From Rhodoferax sp. (GTDB lineage Bacteria > Pseudomonadota > Gammaproteobacteria > Burkholderiales > Burkholderiaceae_C): DNA of 13,530 nucleotides. The notes beneath the pieces are model-generated. The model did no database searches and was not told the origin of the DNA. It saw only the letters and a list, made by a program, of their open reading frames with translations. Below, in pieces: positions 6,847-12,709 of the stretch (position 1 is the first letter of the stretch; each line of letters opens with the position of its first letter). The DNA is taken from assembly GCA_018882485.1 (NCBI GenBank), contig VERU01000020.1, positions 1 to 13,530 of the forward strand, read 5' to 3'. A program made the position numbers and the translations under genes.

Positions 6847-6909
6847 ATGTCATTCCTTAGCAGCCGTGCCTTGCCAGCGACCGATGCCGGGTGGATCGGG
6901 CACCCATGA
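6847..6909 (+). other. Possible 20-codon leader ORF overlapping the diguanylate cyclase start
   Basis: ATG 6847 opens a 20-codon frame ('MSFLSSRALPATDAGWIGHP') whose TGA 6907-6909 overlaps ATG 6906 of the next gene as ATGA. It would allow coupled translation of the cyclase, which has only a weak Shine-Dalgarno. There is no good ribosome site for the small frame itself and no family resemblance, so it may be accidental. Confidence 0.25.
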
Positions 6910-7685
6910 TCAACCCTCGTGACTTGCGGCTGGAAAGTGCGCTGGCGCTGCTGGACCAGGCTGAGGCGCGGCGTCTTGCGGAGACCGGGGCGTCGGACAC
7001 CGACTTCCTGCAGAGCGTGATCGACAACCTCTGCGAACTGTCCCTGAAAGATCCCCTGACCGGGCTGGCCAACCGCCGCCAGTTCCGCAGCGTGCTTGGC
7101 CGCGAGATCGACGCCGTGGCACGGCTGGGCGAGCCAGCGTTGCTGCTGCTGCTGGACATCGACCATTTCAAGAAATTCAACGACCACCACGGCCACTCCG
7201 CGGGCGATCTGGTGATCCAGTCGATAGCCCGTTGCCTGACGACCTGTGTGCGCCCCATGGATACGGTCGCCCGCTTCGGCGGCGAGGAATTTGCCGTGAT
7301 CCTGCCCTCCTGCCAGTACCTGTATGGCCAGGCGGTGGCCAACCGGATCCGGGAAAGTGTCGAGGCCCTGCGGATCGAGACCGCGCCCGGTGTGGTGCTG
7401 CAGGTCACGGTCAGCATCGGCGGTGCCTATGCGGCGGAATGGGTACGCTGCTCGCCGTCCGCCTGGACCGACCGGGCCGATTTGCAACTCTACCGGGCCA
7501 AGGCCGAAGGCCGCAACCGCGTCTGTATCGACACCCAGGACGCGGTTGCGGTCAGTGCCGAGGAAAAGAGCCTGTTGTTTGCCCATCTGGAACTGGATCT
7601 GGACCTGGGCGCCGAATCCACGGTCTGGCGCGACAGCGTGCTGCGCGACGGCGGCAGCAGCCAGCCCCACGGCACGGGCTCATGA
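6906..7685 (+). CDS. Diguanylate cyclase (GGDEF domain), soluble
   Basis: A 259-residue protein that should make cyclic di-GMP from two GTP. The GGDEF domain runs from about 45 to 210: 'LSLKDPLTGLANRRQF' (45-60), 'LLLLDIDHFKKFNDHHGHSA' with metal ligands near D84, the signature GGEEF at 125-129 in 'ARFGGEEFAVILP', and 'ADLQLYRAKAEGRNRV' near the end. The inhibitory RxxD site is present (RPMD, 116-119), five residues before GGEEF, so product inhibition is expected. The first 44 residues are a charged helix, probably for dimerising; no sensor or membrane segment is seen, and about 50 residues of acidic tail follow. ATG 6906 is chosen over GTG 6891, though neither has a strong ribosome site. The downstream FlhG-like ATPase is linked through overlapping start and stop codons. 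Input signal unknown. Confidence 0.92.
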   Translation: MINPRDLRLESALALLDQAEARRLAETGASDTDFLQSVIDNLCELSLKDPLTGLANRRQFRSVLGREIDAVARLGEPALLLLLDIDHFKKFNDHHGHSAGDLVIQSIARCLTTCVRPMDTVARFGGEEFAVILPSCQYLYGQAVANRIRESVEALRIETAPGVVLQVTVSIGGAYAAEWVRCSPSAWTDRADLQLYRAKAEGRNRVCIDTQDAVAVSAEEKSLLFAHLELDLDLGAESTVWRDSVLRDGGSSQPHGTGS

Positions 7686-7708
7686 AACACAACCCATTGA
7701 CGGCATGA
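7682..7708 (+). other. Eight-codon mini-ORF bridging the cyclase and the FlhG-like gene
   Basis: ATG 7682 overlaps the cyclase stop as ATGA, encodes 'MKHNPLTA', and its TGA 7706-7708 overlaps the next ATG 7705, again as ATGA. Ribosomes ending the cyclase could step through it to the ATPase start, which has no Shine-Dalgarno of its own. The peptide is too short to judge, so the role, if any, is translational coupling. Confidence 0.35.
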
Positions 7709-8520
7709 ATCAGGACGCTGCGCTGAACCCCGGGGGCACTGTGCCCTTCAAGCCGCTCGCGCGGGTGCTGGCCATCACCAGTGGCAAGGGCGGCGTGGGC
7801 AAGACCTTTGTCTCGGCCAATCTGGCGGCGGCGCTGGCCAAGCGCGGCAATCGCGTGCTGGTGATCGACGCCGACCTCGGGCTCGCGAACCTCGACGTGG
7901 TCCTCAACCTGTATCCCAAGGTCACCCTGCACGACGTGTTCACGGGCAAGGCTTCGATCGACGAGGCGATCGTGCGAACCGCAGCAGGCTTTTCGGTGCT
8001 GATGGCGGGCTCGGGCATGGTCGAGTACTCGCGCCTGACGTCGGAAGTCCGCAACGACTTCCTGCGGATCCTGGCCGATCTGATGCCGCATTTCGATGTG
8101 GTGCTGCTCGACACCGGGGCCGGCATCTCCGATGTGGTGCTGTTTTCGGTCTCGCTGGCCTCCGAAGTGATGGTGGTGGCCACTCCCGAACCCACCTCGC
8201 TGACCGATGCCTACGCCACCATCAAGGTGCTGGCGGGCCAGCAAAAGCGTCAGCTGATCCGTCTGGTTGTCAACCAGACGGCCCGCATGGGGGATGGCCG
8301 AGCCATCACCACGCAGCTGCAGCAGGTCATCGACCGCTTTGTGCCCAGCGAACCCGGGCGCCAGCTCAAGCTGGTCCACATGGGGGACATACCGGCCGAC
8401 CCGCTGGTGCGCCAGGCGGTGATGCGGCGGCAGTTGCTGATGCAGACCCTGCCTGGCAGTCCTGCCGCCCTGGCCATCGCCCAGCTGGCGGGCAAGGTGC
8501 AGGACAGCGTCATGCGCTGA
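7705..8520 (+). CDS. MinD/ParA-family ATPase, FlhG/FleN-like
   Basis: A 271-residue deviant Walker P-loop ATPase. Residues 27-34 (GKGGVGKT) give the deviant Walker A with signature K28 and catalytic K33. 'VLVIDADLGLANLDVVLNL' (51-69) is the FlhG/FleN form, and 'VVLLDTGAGISDVV' (132-145) is Walker B. 'ATPEPTSLTDAYATIKVL' (159-176), 'LVVNQ' (187-191) and the end 'DIPADPLVRQAVMRRQLL...PGSPAALAI' also match FlhG/FleN rather than cell-division MinD. The C-terminal amphipathic membrane helix of MinD is absent and no minC or minE is near. FlhG proteins control flagellar number and in pseudomonads restrain the c-di-GMP-binding regulator FleQ. Here no flhF or flagellar gene is beside it; it follows a diguanylate cyclase. 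It converges on DUF429 with an 11-base overlap. Confidence 0.85.
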   Translation: MNQDAALNPGGTVPFKPLARVLAITSGKGGVGKTFVSANLAAALAKRGNRVLVIDADLGLANLDVVLNLYPKVTLHDVFTGKASIDEAIVRTAAGFSVLMAGSGMVEYSRLTSEVRNDFLRILADLMPHFDVVLLDTGAGISDVVLFSVSLASEVMVVATPEPTSLTDAYATIKVLAGQQKRQLIRLVVNQTARMGDGRAITTQLQQVIDRFVPSEPGRQLKLVHMGDIPADPLVRQAVMRRQLLMQTLPGSPAALAIAQLAGKVQDSVMR

Positions 8521-9370
8521 CGATCCACCCCTCCAGCGGATCCAGTGTGACGGGCAGGCCGAAACGGGCATCGCCCTGTTGATGGCGCGACTGGGCCCAG
8601 CCCGCCTGCACCATGCACAGCACCGCATCGAGCCGGTCGCCCCGGGCATCGTCCACCAGGCTTTCGCGTTGCGCGTGGGTCAAGCGCAACCGAAGTCCCA
8701 GGCGGGTGCGCCCGGCTTCCAGGGCGGTCAGCAGATTCTTGCGTGCGATGAGACGTTCCGTGTTCTGACGGGCTCCGTCATCGCTCTTGTAGCTGACCCG
8801 ACCGATCAACTCTCGGGCCAGCAGGCCCGGGTAGGCCTCCAGCGCGATTCGAGGCAGGCCCTCCGTCAAACCGGCATGCAGGCCGGGCAGCCGCCAGCCG
8901 GCGTCGATCAGCCGTGGCACGCCCGCATGCAGCATGTAGGCCACGGGCGGGTTCACCCACTTCATGGAAGGACTGGATCCAGCAGGTCCGTCGGTCGCTC
9001 GATGCGCCAGCTTGGCGCCCACGGGTCGGGCCGCGCAAAAGGCCGAAAACACGGCCCGGATATCGGCTCGGCTGAGACCGGCATAGTGGCGCAGACAGGA
9101 CAGCCAGTCCTGCGGCCAGCCCAGGTGCTCGACCAGCTCGCGCGGCAGGCCGAAAGGAAGGTCGAAAGCGCCTACACAGGGTTCCTGCTGGCGCAGCCAG
9201 GTCTCGAAATCGGCCCAGTTCGTCAGAGCCACCAGGCGATCCAGGCTGACCACACCCGGCTGCCAGCGACCGATCGCCAGCACCACCGGCTTGCGGTGGC
9301 TGGGGCTGCTGGTGAAATCACAGCCGATCACCGGCGCAGAGGCCGGTAGCGGCAGCGAGGTGTCGGTCAA
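8510..9370 (-). CDS. DUF429 family protein (predicted RNase H-like fold)
   Basis: A 286-residue soluble protein with no signal peptide. The DUF429 pattern is visible: 'VIGCDFTSSPSHRKPVVLAI' at about 14-33 (D18), 'CVGAFDLPFGLPRELV' at 65-80 (D70), 'SPSMKWVNPPVAYMLHAGVP' at 133-152, 'ALEAYPGLLARELIG' at 176-190 (E178), and 'DDARGDRLDAVLCMVQAGW' at 240-258 (D245, D248). The acidic residues on these strands suit a nuclease-like RNase H fold; activity is unproven for the family as I know it. The start is TTG 9370, only 4 bases after the BLUF stop; no ATG fits, and GTG at residue 14 is an alternative that would cut the leading residues. It is the last gene of the folE-BLUF-DUF429 unit and overlaps the FlhG-like gene's end by 11 bases. 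Confidence 0.8.
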   Translation of the reverse strand: MTDTSLPLPASAPVIGCDFTSSPSHRKPVVLAIGRWQPGVVSLDRLVALTNWADFETWLRQQEPCVGAFDLPFGLPRELVEHLGWPQDWLSCLRHYAGLSRADIRAVFSAFCAARPVGAKLAHRATDGPAGSSPSMKWVNPPVAYMLHAGVPRLIDAGWRLPGLHAGLTEGLPRIALEAYPGLLARELIGRVSYKSDDGARQNTERLIARKNLLTALEAGRTRLGLRLRLTHAQRESLVDDARGDRLDAVLCMVQAGWAQSRHQQGDARFGLPVTLDPLEGWIVSA

Positions 9371-9374
9371 GTTC

Positions 9375-9797
9375 TCAGGCGCGCCCGATGATGCTCGCGG
9401 TGGCCATGAGTTCTTCCAGCAACGCGAGCGAAACCCGTCCCGAGACCGCGTAAGGGTCCAATTCCGGCTTCTCGGCGTACTTCAGGAGGATCGACGAGTT
9501 GATGCGGGAGGTGTTGACCTGGCCCATGGACCAGCCCCCAAAACGCCGCTCGGATATTTCCTCGTAGTGCAGCAAGACCACGTCTTTGTGACGCGCATCC
9601 TTCTGGATGTGGCCGTACAACTCACTGACCGGCATGCGACCCCCTTCGATGGCCTGCAGGAATATGCCGCCCCCGTAGCAGAGGATGCCCGTGATACCGC
9701 ACTCGGGATTGTGCTGGCGTGACTGAGTGAGTATGGCTTCGATGGCCTCGGGGCCGGTATCGACGGCGCGGCTGGCGTAAAGCAGGCGAACCAGCAT
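9375..9797 (-). CDS. Stand-alone BLUF blue-light photoreceptor (PixD-like)
   Basis: A 140-residue flavin-binding photoreceptor. The BLUF domain fills about residues 1-95: 'MLVRLLYASRAV' with the hydrogen-bonding Tyr7, 'QHNPECGITGILCYGGGIFL' with Asn30 and Gln48, 'QAIEGG', then 'RRFGGWSMGQ' with Trp89 and Met91. These match Tyr8, Asn32, Gln50, Trp91 and Met93 of cyanobacterial PixD (Slr1694), so the light-driven Tyr-Gln-FAD switch should work. The remaining about 45 residues are helical ('LDPYAVSGRVSLALLEELMA') as in short BLUF proteins; there is no EAL, cyclase or DNA-binding output, so it must act through a partner. It starts 2 bases after folE, with AAGGAG (9804-9809) inside the end of folE, which indicates coupled translation. 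DUF429 follows after 4 bases. The partner is unknown. Confidence 0.95.
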   Translation of the reverse strand: MLVRLLYASRAVDTGPEAIEAILTQSRQHNPECGITGILCYGGGIFLQAIEGGRMPVSELYGHIQKDARHKDVVLLHYEEISERRFGGWSMGQVNTSRINSSILLKYAEKPELDPYAVSGRVSLALLEELMATASIIGRA

Positions 9798-9799
9798 GT

Positions 9800-10516
9800 T
9801 CAACTCCTTCTGGGCATGAGGGACAGGAATTCGCGGCGCAGGTTGGGATCCTTGAGAAAACTGCCGCGCATCACCGAATTGATCATCTTGCTGTCGACGT
9901 CCTTCACCCCACGCCAACCCATGCAGAAATGGGTGGCCTCCATCACGATCGCCAACCCGTCGGGCTGGGTCTTCTGCTGGATGAGATCGGCCAGTTGCAC
10001 CACCGCCTCCTCCTGGATCTGCGGGCGGCCCATCACCCACTCGGCGAGCCGGGCATATTTCGACAAGCCGATCACATTGGTGTGCTCGTTGGGAAGCACC
10101 CCGATCCAGATCTGGCCGATCACCGGGCACAGGTGGTGGCTGCAGGCGCTGCGCACCGTGATCGGGCCCACGATCATCAGCTCGTTGAGATGTTCCGCGT
10201 TGGGAAATTCGGTCACACTGGGACCCTTGACATACCGACCCCGAAACACCTCGTTGAGGTACATCTTGGCCACCCGCCGGGCGGTGTCGTTGGTGTTGTG
10301 GTCGTTGGCGGTGTCGATCACCAGACTGTCCAGCACGCCCTTCATCTTGTGCTCGACCTCATCGAGCAACTGCTCCAGCTCACCGGGTTCGATGAAATCC
10401 GCGATGTTGTCGTTGGCATGAAAACGCCGGCGCGACGCCCGGATACGCTCCCGGATCTTCAGGGAAACAGGTGTGCCTTCGTCATCAGAATGCATGGGGA
10501 TTGGAGTGGGCGTCAT
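9800..10516 (-). CDS. folE: GTP cyclohydrolase I
   Basis: A 238-residue enzyme that turns GTP into 7,8-dihydroneopterin triphosphate, the first step to folate and other pterins. Family marks: 'TNDTARRVAKMYLNEVFRGR' (75-94), the zinc site C125, H128 and C198 ('SACSHHLCPVIGQIWIGVLP', 'ATHFCMGWRGVKD'), the catalytic H127, 'VIGLSKYARLAEW' (148-160) and guanine-recognising E169 in 'RPQIQEEAV'. It ends 'LRREFLSLM', as in E. coli 'HEFLRAV'. The usual CEHH motif is CSHH here, a serine for glutamate, followed by LCP; I recall this variant in Comamonadaceae. The N-terminal 35 residues are variable. ATG 10516 and ATG 10495 are both possible starts; neither has a good ribosome site. It leads a tight unit with the BLUF and DUF429 genes, and the upstream 83 bases show no clear promoter. 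Confidence 0.93.
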   Translation of the reverse strand: MTPTPIPMHSDDEGTPVSLKIRERIRASRRRFHANDNIADFIEPGELEQLLDEVEHKMKGVLDSLVIDTANDHNTNDTARRVAKMYLNEVFRGRYVKGPSVTEFPNAEHLNELMIVGPITVRSACSHHLCPVIGQIWIGVLPNEHTNVIGLSKYARLAEWVMGRPQIQEEAVVQLADLIQQKTQPDGLAIVMEATHFCMGWRGVKDVDSKMINSVMRGSFLKDPNLRREFLSLMPRRS

Positions 10517-10590
10517 GTCCGGGGGATGGTAACAGCCTTTGTCAATCGATGCCTTTTAGGTCTCAAAGCCCCGTCAAATGGTCTTTTCTA

Positions 10591-10607
10591 GCTACAGATT
10601 CAGTAGC
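10591..10607. other. Short inverted repeat at the end of the phospholipase D gene
   Basis: GCTAC at 10591-10595 pairs with GTAGC at 10603-10607 around a 7-base loop that contains the stop codon of the cls-like gene. No T-run follows on the minus strand, so it is a poor terminator. The rest of the 83-base spacer before folE (10517-10599) has a lone TTGACA on the minus strand (10545-10540) without a partner -10. Confidence 0.25.
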
Positions 10608-11817
10608 GCTTACCGGTCAGGAACAGGCCCAGCCGCATCAGGCCAAAGGCCACCCGGTCCAGCAGACGCTCGCGCAGCGGGCGCGACGCGTAGGCGGCTG
10701 GATCCACCGGCTCGCCGCCCCGAGCCATCGCCTGCACCAGACGCTTGCGCAGTTCGCTGGCAAAGTGGCCATCGCGCACCACCACATTGGCTTCCCGGGC
10801 CAGCAGCAGGCTCAAGGGATCCAGGTTGGATGACCCTACCGTGGCCCAGCGTTCATCGACCACCGCCACTTTCGCATGCAGGAAGCTGCTTCGGTACTCG
10901 TGAATTTCAACGCCTGCGGCCAACAAGCGCCCGTAGACCGGCCGCGCAGCGTGGTATTGCATGAAGTACTCGTAACGCCCCTGCAACAGCAAACGCACCC
11001 GAACCCCGCGTTGCGCTGCGGCAATCAGCGCCCGCCGCAGGCGGCGACCGGGCAGAAAATAGGCATTGGCGATGATGATTTCCCGGCTCGCCAACCGGAT
11101 GGCCGCCAGGTAAGCCTGCTCGATGCGCGCCCGATGCCTGAGGTTGTCGCGCAACACCAACGCAGCCTGGGCGCCTGTCGCCGAATCCGTCGCCGGAGTG
11201 GGGGGCGGGTGGGAATCCAGGGGCCACGCGCTGCGCATGGCCTGCTGCAAGGCATGCCACTGACTGGGCAAATGAGGAGCTCCAGTTGGGTGAACCGCCT
11301 CCAGCCGCCACCAGAACCGCATCATTTCGGCGTAGGCATCGCGCACCAGCGGCCCGGTCACCCGCACCGAGAAATCCAGGCGCGGCGCCGCCAATCGGCC
11401 GTGGTTCGGATCGAAGTGGTCGTCCAGGACATTGATACCGCCACAAAAAGCGACTTCGCCATCGACCACACACAGCTTGCGATGCAGCCTGCGCCAGCGG
11501 CTGGGTACCAGCAAACCGATCCGCCCCCAGGGAAGAAAAATTCGCCAGGCGACCCCTGCCTCACGCCAGCGCTTCACCCAGGCCGCCTGCAGCGCCGGGG
11601 TACCCACCCCGTCGATCACCAGGCTGACAGAAACCCCGCGCCGCGCCGCCCGCTCCAGCGCCTGAGCCACCAGCGAACCGGCGCCCTCGGTGCTGAAAAT
11701 GTAGGTCTCCATCCGCACATCCCGCCGGCTGCCATCGATGGCCGCCACCAGCGCGGGAAAAAACGTCTCGCCGCCCTGCAGCAGTTGCAGCTGGTGCCCA
11801 GGCAACACAGGCGCCAT
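10600..11817 (-). CDS. Cardiolipin synthase-like phospholipase D protein (ClsB/YbhO type)
   Basis: A 405-residue phospholipase D superfamily protein expected to make cardiolipin from phosphatidylglycerol and a second phospholipid. Both HKD motifs are complete: H112-K114-D119 in 'HRKLCVVDGEVAFCGGIN' and H314-K316-D321 in 'HAKVAVVDERWATVGSSNLD'. 'RMETYIFSTEGAGSLVAQAL' (35-54) and 'IIIANAYFLPGRRLRRALI' (247-265) fit the ClsB subgroup. There are no N-terminal membrane helices, unlike ClsA, which also points to ClsB. A proline-rich linker (about 199-215) separates the two halves. It follows an endonuclease/exonuclease/phosphatase-family gene by 10 bases, the same pairing as E. coli ybhP-ybhO (clsB). 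The plus strand carries long shadow frames only. Confidence 0.9.
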   Translation of the reverse strand: MAPVLPGHQLQLLQGGETFFPALVAAIDGSRRDVRMETYIFSTEGAGSLVAQALERAARRGVSVSLVIDGVGTPALQAAWVKRWREAGVAWRIFLPWGRIGLLVPSRWRRLHRKLCVVDGEVAFCGGINVLDDHFDPNHGRLAAPRLDFSVRVTGPLVRDAYAEMMRFWWRLEAVHPTGAPHLPSQWHALQQAMRSAWPLDSHPPPTPATDSATGAQAALVLRDNLRHRARIEQAYLAAIRLASREIIIANAYFLPGRRLRRALIAAAQRGVRVRLLLQGRYEYFMQYHAARPVYGRLLAAGVEIHEYRSSFLHAKVAVVDERWATVGSSNLDPLSLLLAREANVVVRDGHFASELRKRLVQAMARGGEPVDPAAYASRPLRERLLDRVAFGLMRLGLFLTGKRY

Positions 11818-11827
11818 CCCCGCCCTC

Positions 11828-12562
11828 TCAATCCTTCAAGGCAAAGTCGGCCAGCAGAGGCAGGTGATCGGACATGCGCCACCAGATGCGTCCGCGCGGC
11901 ACCTCAGCGGCCATGGGGCGCAGACCCCGAGCATAGATCTGGTCCAACTGCACCAGGGGTATGCGTGATGGAAAGGTGGGCAGACGCTGGTCGGAGGGTC
12001 TGATCAGTCCCAGCGGCGCAAAAGCCTGATCCACCATGCGGCCCCAGTCATTGAAATCGCCGGCCACGATCAGGGGTTGATCGGCGGGGATCTCGCGCTC
12101 GAGAAATCGACGCAACTGATCGACCTGGCGCACCCGGCTGGCCCGTATGAGTCCCAGGTGCACGACCAGCACATGGACCGCGACGCCGTGGATGCGGATC
12201 TCCGAATGGAGCAGGCCCCGCTGCTCGAACCGATGGTCGGACATGTCCTCGTGCTGGTGCGCCATCACCGGCCAGCGCGACAACAAGGCGTTTCCGTGCT
12301 CTCCGTGCCGGGTATAGGCGTTGGTTCGGTACACCGCCTCGTAGCCCTCCGGCGCCAGAAAGTCAGCCTGCGGCATGTCCGGCCAGCGTGAAAAGTAGGC
12401 CTCCTCGCGCCGGTGCAGGCGACGCACTTCCTGAAGGCAGACGATGTCGGCGTCCAACTGCTCGATGGCGTGACCCAGGTTGTGAATTTCGAGCCGGCGC
12501 ACCGGCCCGACGCCCTGCACGCCCTTGTGGATGTTGTAGGTGGCCACGCGGATACGCGGCAT
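11828..12562 (-). CDS. Endonuclease/exonuclease/phosphatase family protein (YbhP-like)
   Basis: A 244-residue protein of the DNase I-like metal-dependent fold. The motifs occur in order: 'VATYNIHKG' (N10), 'ADIVCLQEV' with the metal ligand E45, 'HGNALLSRWP' (89-98), 'VVHLGL' with H135, 'VAGDFNDWG' with D169 and N171, 'QLDQIYARG' with D207, and 'WRMSDHLPLLADF' with D232 and H233. All residues for Mg-dependent phosphodiester cleavage are present, so it should be active. The substrate is not set by the sequence: it could be DNA, a phosphoinositide-like lipid head group or another phosphodiester. Its position before a ClsB-type gene (10-base gap) mirrors ybhP-ybhO and hints at membrane phospholipid work. 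The upstream 147 bases to aspS hold only inverted repeats. Confidence 0.9.
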   Translation of the reverse strand: MPRIRVATYNIHKGVQGVGPVRRLEIHNLGHAIEQLDADIVCLQEVRRLHRREEAYFSRWPDMPQADFLAPEGYEAVYRTNAYTRHGEHGNALLSRWPVMAHQHEDMSDHRFEQRGLLHSEIRIHGVAVHVLVVHLGLIRASRVRQVDQLRRFLEREIPADQPLIVAGDFNDWGRMVDQAFAPLGLIRPSDQRLPTFPSRIPLVQLDQIYARGLRPMAAEVPRGRIWWRMSDHLPLLADFALKD

Positions 12563-12626
12563 GGTCAGCCCCGCAACGCCCGGCAGGGGTCTGCCCGACT
12601 CACAGGCCCCTGGGGTGGGACCCGAT

Positions 12627-12640
12627 CACAGCCGCCTGTG
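12627..12640. other. Short inverted repeat in the aspS to YbhP-like spacer
   Basis: CACAG at 12627-12631 pairs with CTGTG at 12636-12640 across 4 bases. It lies beside a minus-strand TTGACA (12644-12639) that overlaps the repeat, about 75 bases before the downstream gene. No matching -10 hexamer is present at the usual distance, so an operator-promoter reading is weak. Confidence 0.2.
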
Positions 12641-12671
12641 TCAACCATGTTGGGCAGATCCCTGGGCACAT

Positions 12672-12705
12672 GGCCCGATTCTGCCGCAGGCCGCGCGTTC
12701 GGGCC
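12672..12705 (-). terminator. Possible hairpin terminator after aspS
   Basis: GGCCCGA at 12672-12678 pairs with TCGGGCC at 12699-12705, a perfect 7-bp stem starting 4 bases after the aspS stop, with a 20-base GC-rich loop that can fold further. There is no T-tract after it on the minus strand, so intrinsic termination is uncertain; it could instead protect the 3' end of the mRNA. Confidence 0.3.
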
Positions 12706-12709
12706 TTGA

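Noticed and set aside
6891..6905. GTG start for the cyclase at 6891
   Set aside because: It adds only five residues and has no better ribosome site. ATG 6906 is preferred, but this remains uncertain.
4905..7670. Very long minus-strand open frame (921 codons) opposite the protease, MoeB-type and cyclase genes
   Set aside because: It spans three genes with full family motifs on the plus strand. Its product is rich in Q, G, H, A and R with no recognisable domain, which is typical of an antisense shadow in GC-rich DNA where stop codons are rare.
7705..8520. Calling the ATPase MinD of the cell-division Min system
   Set aside because: No minC or minE is adjacent, the C-terminal membrane-targeting helix is missing, and the DLGLANLD and C-terminal blocks fit FlhG/FleN better.
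10876..12003. Plus-strand open frame (375 codons) opposite the ClsB-like and YbhP-like genes
   Set aside because: The minus strand has complete HKD and endonuclease/exonuclease/phosphatase motifs; the plus frame is Q, P and R rich without domains.
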